A DNA stretch of 64,000 bases from JAFLTL01 sp964389525. Lineage in GTDB: Bacteria > Bacteroidota > Bacteroidia > Bacteroidales > Muribaculaceae. Numbering within the stretch: position 1 is the stretch's first letter; each line of letters begins with the position of its first letter. The stretch is from positions 186,001 to 250,000 of the forward strand of contig CAYMEX010000001.1 of NCBI GenBank assembly GCA_964389525.1, read 5' to 3'. A program made the position numbers and the translations under genes. Positions 39,813 through 48,058 of this stretch are shown here, piece after piece. The notes under the pieces were generated by a model that made no database searches, had not been told where the DNA came from, and saw only the letters and a list, made by a program, of their open reading frames with translations.

Positions 39813-41927
39813 TCAGTCGAGACCATATTTGCGCAGAACGGCGCCTACCTGAGGCTCGTGGCCGCGGAAGCGCACGTAGAGGGTCATGGGATCCTCGCTG
39901 CCGCCCGGCTCAAGCACATTGTGGCGGAATGAGGCTGCTGTCTCGGGATCGAAGATGCCTTTTTCCTTGAAGAGCTCGTAGCCGTCGCAGTCAAGCACTT
40001 CTGCCCACATGTAGGTGTAGTAGCCCGAAGCGTAGCCGTCGCTGCCGAAGATATGCTTGAAGTAGGGCGAACGGTAACGGTAGGTGAGTTCTTTCGGGAG
40101 GTTGAGGCGTGTGCCTACCTCGTTCTCAAATCCCTCGATGTCGATGGTCTCTCCTTCGGCGGGATTCACGTGGCCGTATGCGAGGTCGAGAAGGGCGGCG
40201 CCTACGCGCTCTGCCATGTCAAAGCCGGCGCGGTGGGTCGAGGCGGCCTCCATCTTGTTTATCAGGCTGTCGGGGATGACTTCGCCGGTCTGGTAGTGGT
40301 GGGCGTAGAGGGGCAGGAACTCGCGCTCAAATGCCCAGTGCTCGTGGATCTGTGAGGGAAGCTCTACAAAATCGCGGTCGACCGAGGTGCCGCTCTGGCC
40401 TTTGTAGCGGGCGTTGGTGAGCATGCCGTGGAGGCCGTGGCCGAACTCGTGGAACATCGTGTTTACTTCGTCGAGCGAAAGCAGTGAGGGCTGGTCGGCT
40501 GTGGGACGCGAGAAGTTGCCGACGTTGTAGGCGATCGGGCGTACGGAGTTGCCGTTCTCGTCGATGTACTCGAGCGAAAAGTTCGACATCCAGGCACCCT
40601 GACGCTTTGTGGCGCGTGTGAAATAGTCGGTGAAGAATGTGGCGATGTGTGAGCCGTCGGCGTCACGCAGATCGTAGACCTTCACGTCGGGGTGATATTT
40701 CGGAGCGTCGGGAAGCTCGGTGGCGGTTATGCCGTAGAGCTTGTTGGCGAGCATGAAGATGCCGTTGCGCACTGAGTCGACGTGGAAGTAGGGGCGTGTG
40801 GCGTCTTCCGAGAAATCATATTTATCCTGACGCACTTTCTCGGCGTAGTAGTAATAGTCCCACGGCTCGATCTTGAAGTTGCCTCCCTCGTGGTCGACGA
40901 TGGCCTGCATCTCGGCAACCTCCTCGCCTACGCGTTTCAGTGCCGGAGTCCAGAGCTGCATGAGCAGATTTTCGGCGGCCTCGGGTGTCTTTGCCATGAC
41001 GTTGTCGGTCATGTATGCGGCATAGTCGGTGAATCCGAGAAGCTGTGCTTTCTGCGAGCGTGCTTTAAGTATGTCGTTTATGACGGGGCGGTTGTCGGTC
41101 TCGCCCGATGAAGCCAGCGAGGTGTAGCCCTTGTACATCTGTTCGCGCAGATCGCGGTCATCGGCATACTGCAGCAAGGGCAGGCGGCTCGGAGCGTGGA
41201 GCGTGAACACCCATTTTCCCTCGCCGTATCCACGGTCGGCGGCCTCTTCGGCTGCTACGGCGATGCTCGATGCGGGCAGTCCGGCAAGACGAGCCTTGTC
41301 GTCTACAACGATTTCAAATGCGTTGGTTGCGGCAAGAAGGTTCTTGTTGAATACGTTGTAGTAGTCGGTGAGGTTGGCGTTGATATCCTTGAGCTTCTGC
41401 TTGTCGGCATCGCTGAGCAGTGCGCCGTTGCGGGCGAATGTGCGGTAAAGGTCAGCGACCATGCGTTTTTCGGGAGTACCGAGATCGAGAGAATCGAGAT
41501 TTTCGTATATCGTCTTTACGCGCTGAAACAGTCCGTCGTTCATGTATATGGCATCGGAGTGAGCCGACAGCATCGGATAGATCTTGTCGCTCAGAGCCAT
41601 AAGCTCGGGAGTGTTGTCAGCCTCGTCGAGTGCGCTGAAGATGAGAGTCGTGCGGGTGAGCAGGTCGCTCGAGTTGTCGAGAGCGAGCACCGTGTTCTCA
41701 AATGTTGGTGCCTCGGGGTTGTTGACGATCGAGTCGACGGCTGCCTGCTGCTGGGCGATGCCGAGTTCGATTGCCGGAAGATAGTCGTCGTAGGTGATCT
41801 CCTCGAAAGGCGGAATTTCGTATGGAGTGCCGAATGACTCGGCGGTCAGTGGATTCTGGCGTTCGGCGTGGCCGCATGAGGCCAGTGCCAGAGAAGCTGC
41901 TGCGGTAAGTGTCAAAACGTAGCGCAT
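39813..41927 (-). CDS. M3-family metallopeptidase (peptidyl-dipeptidase Dcp-like), lipoprotein
   Basis: A 704-residue zinc peptidase cutting short peptides. Lipobox SLALASC (Cys18). The zinc site is FHEFGHGLHGML (HEFGH), with a downstream glutamate in FVELPSQIHEHW, both characteristic of M3. The C-terminal YGHVNPAEG...YTYMWAEVLDCDGY and FRHNVLEPGGSEDPMTLYVRFRGHEP are Dcp signatures. Length agrees with Dcp (about 680). It sits between rpiB and the S9 peptidase on the same strand. Confidence 0.94.
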   Translation of the reverse strand: MRYVLTLTAAASLALASCGHAERQNPLTAESFGTPYEIPPFEEITYDDYLPAIELGIAQQQAAVDSIVNNPEAPTFENTVLALDNSSDLLTRTTLIFSALDEADNTPELMALSDKIYPMLSAHSDAIYMNDGLFQRVKTIYENLDSLDLGTPEKRMVADLYRTFARNGALLSDADKQKLKDINANLTDYYNVFNKNLLAATNAFEIVVDDKARLAGLPASSIAVAAEEAADRGYGEGKWVFTLHAPSRLPLLQYADDRDLREQMYKGYTSLASSGETDNRPVINDILKARSQKAQLLGFTDYAAYMTDNVMAKTPEAAENLLMQLWTPALKRVGEEVAEMQAIVDHEGGNFKIEPWDYYYYAEKVRQDKYDFSEDATRPYFHVDSVRNGIFMLANKLYGITATELPDAPKYHPDVKVYDLRDADGSHIATFFTDYFTRATKRQGAWMSNFSLEYIDENGNSVRPIAYNVGNFSRPTADQPSLLSLDEVNTMFHEFGHGLHGMLTNARYKGQSGTSVDRDFVELPSQIHEHWAFEREFLPLYAHHYQTGEVIPDSLINKMEAASTHRAGFDMAERVGAALLDLAYGHVNPAEGETIDIEGFENEVGTRLNLPKELTYRYRSPYFKHIFGSDGYASGYYTYMWAEVLDCDGYELFKEKGIFDPETAASFRHNVLEPGGSEDPMTLYVRFRGHEPQVGAVLRKYGLD

Positions 41928-41969
41928 TGGATGGATGATTGAAATATATCGGTTTGTTTTGTTCGTGAA

Positions 41970-42404
41970 TTAATGTACCGGGATCTTCTCGACGCGACGC
42001 ACGTGGCGTCCTCCCTCAAAATCGGTCGACATGAATATGTCGACGATCTTCAGAGCCTCGACCGGATCGATGAAACGGGCCGGAAGCACGAGCACATTGG
42101 CGTCGTTGTGCTGACGGGCGAGGGCGGCCAGCTCCTCTTTCCAGCAGATAGCTGCGCGTATGCCCTGATGCTTGTTGAGCGTCATGGCGATGCCGTTGCC
42201 GCTGCCGCAAAGCGCGATGGCGCGTTTGTGGGTGCCGTTCTCAACCGCTTCGGCGCAGGGGTGCGCGAAGTCGGGGTAATCGCATGACTCGGTCGAGTAA
42301 GTGCCGTAGTCATGGCAATTTATGCCTTTGGTCTCAAGATAGCCTTCGATGACCTTTTTCAGTTCATATCCGGCATGATCGCTGCAAAGTCCGATTGTTT
42401 CCAT
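41970..42404 (-). CDS. rpiB: Ribose 5-phosphate isomerase B
   Basis: Interconverts ribose 5-phosphate and ribulose 5-phosphate in the pentose phosphate pathway. The 144-residue RpiB has ICLC-like SDHAGYELKK (8-17), YGTYSTESCDYPDFAHPCAEAV, and the loop ALCGSGNGIAMTLNKHQGIRAAICW that holds the anion-binding GSGxG; the usual active-site cysteine is in LCGSG. It follows the DUF6048 gene by 17 bases. Transketolase is encoded 36 kb away in the same window. Confidence 0.95.
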   Translation of the reverse strand: METIGLCSDHAGYELKKVIEGYLETKGINCHDYGTYSTESCDYPDFAHPCAEAVENGTHKRAIALCGSGNGIAMTLNKHQGIRAAICWKEELAALARQHNDANVLVLPARFIDPVEALKIVDIFMSTDFEGGRHVRRVEKIPVH

Positions 42405-42421
42405 TGCGGTATAAAATGTTA

Positions 42422-43396
42422 TCAGGGTTCTGGTTGAATTTCAGTCTCTTCGGTTATGGTCTCGCGCATCGGCGGGTTACCGGGTATGGGGAGCTCGCCG
42501 GTAATGGGGCTTGTCCCCGGCAGAGTCCTCTCACGGCGCTTCTTCCGGCCGGTGAGATCGAGCGTATATGTGACGGAGAATGCCCCGCTTATCGCGCTTG
42601 TGCGTGTGCCGTAGCCCGGTATGTACCACGGTTTGCCATATTGTGTTTTGCTCTCGTGCAGTATGGAGTGGTAGCTGAATGACCATCCCACATAGATTGG
42701 CCCGCTTATCCTCACCCGCAGGTTGAAGAGTATGGCGAAGTAGCCGGCCGTCACGTTCTGCGACGGCACCTGTATGAAAGTTCCGTCTTGCCAGTACGAT
42801 GAGTTGGTGTTCGTGCCGTCGACCGAAAATGAGAAAGGCGAGAATCCGTAGCGTATGCCTGCGATAGCCATATAGTCGGGCGACGAGTTGAACAGAAAGT
42901 TGTAGTTCATGCCGATGCGGAAATAGGGTGCGATCGGCGAGTGATAGTGGAAGTTGTTGCCGTCGGGGGTGTCGTCGGCTTTTCCAAGTCCGAATTCAAA
43001 TACCGGGATATAGCGGTTGTGCATGTTGAACTCGCCGCTGAACTCGATGAGGCCGTATTTCTGCCCGAACAGGCGCATGATCGGATCCCAGAGGTTCACG
43101 CCGACCGAAGCGGAGTAGACGAGCGGATAGATCATCGGCGGCACGGTCGGCATCTGTGTCGAGTCGATCACCTCTTTGCCTGTGACTGTGTCTACGAGGA
43201 TTATGTTGCCTCTTGCATCGGTTTTCTCGACGATGTTGGTGCGGTCGAGAGTGTCGGGGCGTGCCTTTTTGTTGATATGCTGTGTGCGCGTAGCCGGATT
43301 CTCGATCGGATTTATGCGTCGGCGTTGTGCCGAGGCGGGCAGGATAAACAGAAAAGCCGCGACGGCCGCGAGTGCTGTCAGTAGTGTTCGTCTCAT
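42422..43396 (-). CDS. DUF6048-family outer membrane beta-barrel-like protein
   Basis: A 324-residue exported protein. Signal peptide MRRTLLTALAAVAAFLFILPASA (1-23), a polar segment, then alternating amphipathic strands typical of a small outer-membrane barrel (VYSASVGVNLWDPIM, FEFGLGKADDTPDGNNF, YFRIGMNYNFLFN, GYFAILFNLRVRISGPIYVGWSFSYHS). The tail after about 280 is Pro/Glu-rich and probably disordered. The pairing with an upstream DUF6452 gene, here overlapping by four bases (ATGA), is common in Bacteroidales. Function unknown. Confidence 0.82.
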   Translation of the reverse strand: MRRTLLTALAAVAAFLFILPASAQRRRINPIENPATRTQHINKKARPDTLDRTNIVEKTDARGNIILVDTVTGKEVIDSTQMPTVPPMIYPLVYSASVGVNLWDPIMRLFGQKYGLIEFSGEFNMHNRYIPVFEFGLGKADDTPDGNNFHYHSPIAPYFRIGMNYNFLFNSSPDYMAIAGIRYGFSPFSFSVDGTNTNSSYWQDGTFIQVPSQNVTAGYFAILFNLRVRISGPIYVGWSFSYHSILHESKTQYGKPWYIPGYGTRTSAISGAFSVTYTLDLTGRKKRRERTLPGTSPITGELPIPGNPPMRETITEETEIQPEP

Positions 43397-43938
43397 TGCT
43401 GCGGGTCGGTCTCTGTTGTCCTGAAAAATACTTTTATACGCTCCATGTCGAAGTTGTTGACAAGCGAGTCGGTGATCGCTATGGAGTCGATGAAGTGTCG
43501 GGTGTAGGCTACCGACTTGATATCGTAGACAAACATCGCACCGCAGTCGGCCGAGGCAAAAAACGGCTTGGAAATGTAGTCAAACGTGATTGTGTCGACA
43601 TATTCCGGAAAGTCAAGATCTTTCTGCACATACTTGATGAAGAACGAGGTGGAGGTATTTTCCGACCTGAATGGCAGATAGAGAGTCGAGACACCTCTCG
43701 ATGGTGTGGTGTCGACAAGCAGCGAGTCGCCGGGAGCGCCGATGCCGCCTATAAGCAGAGAGTCGATGGTGACCTGTGCCTCGGTGGATGACGAGTAAAA
43801 TCCGGCAAGAGGTATCGAGCTGCGCAGGTCGGTGCAGCCTATGTCGTTGCACGACTCCATGATCGCCGTTGTGGAAACGACGGCGATGACAGCGATTACC
43901 GGGAGCAGCCGGAGTCTGTTGAATCCTGCAAATCTCAT
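43393..43938 (-). CDS. DUF6452-family lipoprotein-like protein
   Basis: A 181-residue exported protein with an N-terminal membrane segment (LRLLPVIAVIAVVSTTAIMESC, candidate lipidation at the Cys) followed by NDIGCTDLRSSIPLAGFYSS. Alternating beta strands and the C-terminal SADCGAMFVYDIKSVAYTRHFIDSIAITDSLVNN match the DUF6452 family. It overlaps the GT2 gene upstream (ATGA) and the DUF6048 gene downstream (ATGA), so the three are translationally chained. Function unknown. Confidence 0.8.
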   Translation of the reverse strand: MRFAGFNRLRLLPVIAVIAVVSTTAIMESCNDIGCTDLRSSIPLAGFYSSSTEAQVTIDSLLIGGIGAPGDSLLVDTTPSRGVSTLYLPFRSENTSTSFFIKYVQKDLDFPEYVDTITFDYISKPFFASADCGAMFVYDIKSVAYTRHFIDSIAITDSLVNNFDMERIKVFFRTTETDPQQ

Positions 43939-44936
43939 TTTGTGTCTTTGACAGATGATTCGGGTGTTATCTCCTCTGAGATCTCGTAGTGATTGCGACC
44001 CGGAGCGTTGCGCACGATAAGCTCACCGATAAAGCCGGTGAGAAACAGCTGTGTGCCGAGGATCATCATCACAAGTGATATGAAGAAATAGGGAGAGTCG
44101 GTGACGAGTATGTACGGACGTCCGTGCGACATGTTGTAGAGCTTGGTGGCTCCGACAACAATTACGGCGATGAAGCCGAGCATGAACATCAGTGAACCGA
44201 GAAGTCCGAAAAAGTGCATCGGTTTGATGCCGAACTTGTTGGTGAACCAGAGCGTGGCAAGGTCGAGATAGCCGTTGACAAAACGGTCGAGCCCGAACTT
44301 TGTCTTGCCGTATTTGCGGGCGCGGTGAATGACGACTTTCTCGCCGATGCGGCTGAACCCGGCATTCTTGGCAAGATAGGGGATGTAGCGGTGCATGTCG
44401 CCGTAGACCTCAATGTGCTTCACCACGTCGAGGCGGTAGGCTTTGAGGCCGCAGTTGAAGTCATGCAGATTGTGGATGCCGCTCACCTTCCTGGCTGTGG
44501 CGTTGAACAGCTTTGTAGGTATTGTCTTTGACAGCGGGTCGTAGCGCTTCTTTTTCCAGCCCGACACAAGATCATATCCCTCCTGGGTGATCATGCGGTA
44601 AAGCTCGGGTATCTCGTCGGGGCTGTCCTGCAGATCGGCGTCCATCGTTATGACCACTTTGCCGCGGGCATGGCGGAAGCCGGTGTTGAGAGCCGGCGAT
44701 TTGCCGTAGTTGCGGCGGAAGCATACACCGCCGACCTCCTGATTTTCGGCGCTCAGGCGCTCGATCACGCTCCACGACTCGTCGGTGGAGCCGTCGTTTA
44801 CAAAAATGATCTCATAACTGAAACCGTTTTCCTCCATGACACGGCGTATCCATGCATGGAGTTCGGGGAGCGATTCCGCCTCATTGAAGAGAGGGATCAC
44901 TACAGATATGTCGGGACAATTATTGTCGGTTGTCAT
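43935..44936 (-). CDS. Glycosyltransferase family 2, polyprenyl-phosphate type
   Basis: A 333-residue GT2 enzyme with two C-terminal membrane helices, like dolichol/undecaprenyl-phosphate mannosyl- or glucosyltransferases. Motifs: ISVVIPLFNEAESLPEL (10-26), FVNDGSTDES, VVITMDADLQDSPDEI (DxD metal site), VSGWKKKRYDPLSKTIPTKLFN, and membrane helices FFGLLGSLMFMLGFIAVIVVG and PYFFISLVMMILGTQLFLTGFIGELIV. It would load a sugar onto a lipid carrier at the inner membrane. I use the ATG at 44936. Its stop overlaps DUF6452, and DUF4199 precedes it by 28 bases, so it is the core of a membrane-protein operon. Confidence 0.9.
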   Translation of the reverse strand: MTTDNNCPDISVVIPLFNEAESLPELHAWIRRVMEENGFSYEIIFVNDGSTDESWSVIERLSAENQEVGGVCFRRNYGKSPALNTGFRHARGKVVITMDADLQDSPDEIPELYRMITQEGYDLVSGWKKKRYDPLSKTIPTKLFNATARKVSGIHNLHDFNCGLKAYRLDVVKHIEVYGDMHRYIPYLAKNAGFSRIGEKVVIHRARKYGKTKFGLDRFVNGYLDLATLWFTNKFGIKPMHFFGLLGSLMFMLGFIAVIVVGATKLYNMSHGRPYILVTDSPYFFISLVMMILGTQLFLTGFIGELIVRNAPGRNHYEISEEITPESSVKDTK

Positions 44937-44964
44937 CGGTGAAATCAGCTGAGTGGCTAATCGG

Positions 44965-45543
44965 TTATTGTGGATCGCTGTTGCCTGACCGGGGTATGAC
45001 GCGCCGTGCACGGGCGGCAAGCGCAGCAAGCATGCTAAGCAGCGAGCCTGAGAACACACCGAGCCATATCGACTCTATCGCTACGTCGATCGGAGAGGGA
45101 AATGTGTTCTCGTCGAGCATGGTGTGGAATATCTGCGATATCTCACGGCTCTGAGGCGTCACGGGCATGGCATCGTAGAAATCGGTCATGTGGACGACCA
45201 TTTCGCGCATGAAGCCGGGATTGCCCCAGCGCATGTAGGCATACATGACGATCGCCAGAATCAGCGAGCCGCAGAAAAATGTGACGATCCCCTGCATCCA
45301 CAGAGATGAAAACAGTGTCATGCCATTGTCGCGCACATAGGAGCGGCGCAGCAGGAAGAACGTCTGCAGCGGCACGCCGGCAAGCATCAATATCGGAGTG
45401 AGGTCTGCCGCAAGGGTGTAATTGAAGGACTGGCTGCCTGTAAAGAACACGATGATAAGCAGTAACCCCATGATGACACCGTCGTCGGCCCCACGGCGAA
45501 ACGGACTCTTGGCTCTGATTGATTCGGTGATATCGGTCGGCAT
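44965..45543 (-). CDS. DUF4199-family membrane protein
   Basis: A 192-residue inner-membrane protein with four hydrophobic helices (GVIMGLLLIIVFFTG, LTPILMLAGVPLQTFFLL, WMQGIVTFFCGSLILAIVMYAYM, SIWLGVFSGSLLSMLAALA). This layout and the position directly before a GT2 gene are typical of DUF4199 in Bacteroidota. I use the ATG at 45543; the longer frame is not similar to the family. A TATCTTTG box at 45579-45586 on its strand could be the -7 element. Function unknown. Confidence 0.82.
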   Translation of the reverse strand: MPTDITESIRAKSPFRRGADDGVIMGLLLIIVFFTGSQSFNYTLAADLTPILMLAGVPLQTFFLLRRSYVRDNGMTLFSSLWMQGIVTFFCGSLILAIVMYAYMRWGNPGFMREMVVHMTDFYDAMPVTPQSREISQIFHTMLDENTFPSPIDVAIESIWLGVFSGSLLSMLAALAARARRVIPRSGNSDPQ

Positions 45544-45642
45544 GTGAGCGGTTGTTTGGTGCAAAGTTTTGCAAAAGACAAAGATAAGCACAAAAAACGG
45601 GTTGACGATGCCTATTGCGGCCAAATATTCAATCAAAAATAA

Positions 45643-45670
45643 GCAGGCGACGTTAAAACACGCCGCCTGC
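45643..45670 (-). terminator. Terminator of the GH92 gene
   Basis: GCAGGCG / CGCCTGC, followed on the minus strand by TTATTTTTG. It lies 28 bases after the GH92 stop. Confidence 0.75.
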
Positions 45671-45698
45671 GGTAAATCTTGATTTCAACGTCCGTTCT

Positions 45699-47909
45699 TC
45701 AGCGTGAAGCTGGAGTGGGCGACATGACGAAGCGGAGTTCGCCGCCCGCCACAATATCTTCGTGAGTCAGGTAGTTGCGGTCGAGAGGTTTGCCGTTCAG
45801 CGACACACTTTCCACATACTTGTTTTCATCCGAGATATTCTCGGCGATGACGGTGAAGTCGTTGCCAGAGGGTGTCGCAATGGTGATGCGCGGCATCTGG
45901 GGAGCGCCGATGATGTAGTTGCCGCTCACGGGATCGACGGGATAAAAACCCATGGCAGAGAAGATGTACCATGCCGACATCTGTCCGCAGTCATCGTTGC
46001 CGCACAGCCCTTCGGGATAGGGGTGATACTGTGTGTCGAAAATCTGTCTGATAAGCTCCTCCGTGCGGTCAGGGCGTCCGGCCATTGTGTAGAGGTAGGC
46101 CACATGATGCGAGGGCTCATTGCCGTGGGCATACTGGCCGATCAGGCCGGTGACATCGCTTGCGTCGGTTATCAGCTCGATGGTGAAGAGCGAGTCGAGC
46201 CGCTGCACAAATGTCTCGCGGTCGGGGAACATGTCCATCAGCCCGGGTATATCGTGCTGGACGTGCCATGTGTACTGCCATGCGTTGCCCTCGGTGTAAT
46301 CGCCGCCGACCGATTCAGCGTGTCCGACTGCCGACGGATTGAACGGGCCTTTCCACGTCCCGTCGCTAAGACGCGGGCGCATGAATAGCGTGGTAGTGTC
46401 AAAGAGGTTCTTGTAGTAGTCGGCGCGTGCCGCAAACATCTCTGCGTCTTCGGTCTTGCCCATGCGGCGTGCCATGTCGGCAGCGGCATAGTCGTCGTAG
46501 GTGGTCTCGAGTGTCGATGAGACGCTCTCTGTATTGATCAGGTCGCTGGGGAAATAGCCGTATTTCAGGTAAATGTCCCATGGCGATTTCGGCCGGTGGG
46601 GAACGGTCTGTGTGCGGCGGACGGCGTCGTAGGCGCGCTCGGCGTCAAATCCTTTGAATCCTTTGCGGTAGGCTTCGGCTATGACCGAAACTCCGTGATT
46701 GCCGACCATGCACTCGGTGTCGCGGCCCCAGAGCGCCCATAGAGGTATGTAGCCGTGGACTTCGCTCTGCTCGATGAGCGAATTGATGAATCCGTCGACA
46801 CGCTCGGGGTTGAGGATTGTGTAGAGCGGATGGGCGGCGCGGTAGGTGTCCCAAAGCGAGAATGTGGAGTAAAACTCTCCGCCTGCGGCTTCTACGACAG
46901 AGTCGGCTGCATTGCGGTAGCGTCCGTCGACATCGCTGATGCGGTTGGGCTGCACGTAGGCGTGATAGAGCGATGTGTACAGGTTCTTTTTCTGATCTTC
47001 GGTGCCTTCCATGTCTACGCGGCTGAGAAGGTCGCGCCACTCGTCGTGTGCCTCGGCGGTCACGGCGTCAAAGTCCCATCCCGGAAGCTCGGCGTCGATA
47101 TTTGCCATTGCTCCGTCGGTAGAGACGGTCGAGAGAGCAACTTTCATGATCAGCTGTTCCCCCTTGTCGAGATCGAAACCGGCGACGATGCGCTGTCCGT
47201 TCTCGCCCTCGGCCATGGGCAGGTTGTCGACCGATGCTACGGGCCGGTTGAACTGCAGGGCGAACCAGTACGGCTGGTTTACCCATACACTGTTCACGAC
47301 ATGCCCTGTCAGGGTCGAGTCGTTGATCCACTCGGTCTGGCACTCTTTCACCTGATGGTGATATTGTTTTTCGTTCCATGTCGGGCCATGCTGCAGATCG
47401 ATGAGCACGGCGGCATTGTCCGCTTTGTCGAATGTGTAGCGGTGCATGGCTACACGCGATGTGGCAGTGAGCTCGGCGCGTACTCCGGCGTCGTCGAGTG
47501 TCACGGCATAATATCCCGGAGTCGCAGTCTCGCTTGATTTGTCAAAACTGCTGCGGTAGGCATCCCATTCGCGCAGACGCTCGCCGGTGAGCGGCATCAC
47601 GAGAATATCGCCGAGGTCCATACATCCTGTGCCGCTGAGGTGAGTCTGTGTGAATCCCCATATCGTAGAGTCTCCGTTGACATATTCGGCACAGTATTGC
47701 CAGCCGACGGCACCTGTGACGGGGCTTGGCTGCACCATGCCGAACGGGCGTGTGGCACCCGGAAATGTGTGGCCGTTGTCGGCCGCTCCGATAAATGTGT
47801 TTACATAGGCGGTTGGATCTTCGACACATCGTGTCGTTTGCTGATGCGAGCATGCGCCGGCAATCGAGACTGTAAGCAGTCCGATGCCGAGTGATTGCAT
47901 TAGTTTCAT
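45699..47909 (-). CDS. GH92 alpha-mannosidase, lipoprotein
   Basis: A 736-residue exo-alpha-mannosidase of the calcium-dependent GH92 family, which trims mannose from N-glycans and yeast mannan. Lipobox SIAGAC (Cys20). N-terminal beta-sandwich begins DPTAYVNTFIGAADNGHTFPGATRPFGMVQPSP, a clear GH92 signature; the catalytic (alpha/alpha)6 barrel holds LWDTYRAAHPLYTILNPE, WALWGRDTECMVGNHGVSVIAEAYRKGF and GNDDCGQMSAWYIFSAMGFYPVDP. It stands alone without SusC/D. The TATATTTG box at 47953-47960 may be its promoter. Confidence 0.94.
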   Translation of the reverse strand: MKLMQSLGIGLLTVSIAGACSHQQTTRCVEDPTAYVNTFIGAADNGHTFPGATRPFGMVQPSPVTGAVGWQYCAEYVNGDSTIWGFTQTHLSGTGCMDLGDILVMPLTGERLREWDAYRSSFDKSSETATPGYYAVTLDDAGVRAELTATSRVAMHRYTFDKADNAAVLIDLQHGPTWNEKQYHHQVKECQTEWINDSTLTGHVVNSVWVNQPYWFALQFNRPVASVDNLPMAEGENGQRIVAGFDLDKGEQLIMKVALSTVSTDGAMANIDAELPGWDFDAVTAEAHDEWRDLLSRVDMEGTEDQKKNLYTSLYHAYVQPNRISDVDGRYRNAADSVVEAAGGEFYSTFSLWDTYRAAHPLYTILNPERVDGFINSLIEQSEVHGYIPLWALWGRDTECMVGNHGVSVIAEAYRKGFKGFDAERAYDAVRRTQTVPHRPKSPWDIYLKYGYFPSDLINTESVSSTLETTYDDYAAADMARRMGKTEDAEMFAARADYYKNLFDTTTLFMRPRLSDGTWKGPFNPSAVGHAESVGGDYTEGNAWQYTWHVQHDIPGLMDMFPDRETFVQRLDSLFTIELITDASDVTGLIGQYAHGNEPSHHVAYLYTMAGRPDRTEELIRQIFDTQYHPYPEGLCGNDDCGQMSAWYIFSAMGFYPVDPVSGNYIIGAPQMPRITIATPSGNDFTVIAENISDENKYVESVSLNGKPLDRNYLTHEDIVAGGELRFVMSPTPASR

Positions 47910-47952
47910 TTCCGTGAAAAGTGTTGCATTGCTTGAAATTGGTAACTATGTG

Positions 47953-47960
47953 CAAATATA
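47953..47960 (-). promoter_or_regulatory. Possible -7 box of the GH92 gene
   Basis: TATATTTG on the minus strand, 44 bases before the GH92 ATG; the -33 box is not clear (TTTC at 24 bases). Confidence 0.4.
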
Positions 47961-48045
47961 GGACTTTATGCCGGATTTAGTAATGAAAAGTCATGTATGT
48001 GCCCTGAATATGGGCGCAAAAATGAGTTGAATCAATAAAAAAACG

Positions 48046-48053
48046 TATTTTTG
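48046..48053 (+). promoter_or_regulatory. -7 box abutting the M16-like start codon
   Basis: TATTTTTG on the plus strand ends only five bases before the ATG at 48059. If it is used, the transcript would have almost no leader. The -33 box is weak. Confidence 0.35.
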
Positions 48054-48058
48054 TTTTT

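Noticed and set aside
37671..41927. S9 and M3 peptidase genes considered as part of a secretion or maturation system
   Set aside because: Both are common stand-alone lipoprotein peptidases in Bacteroidales; adjacency alone does not support a dedicated system.
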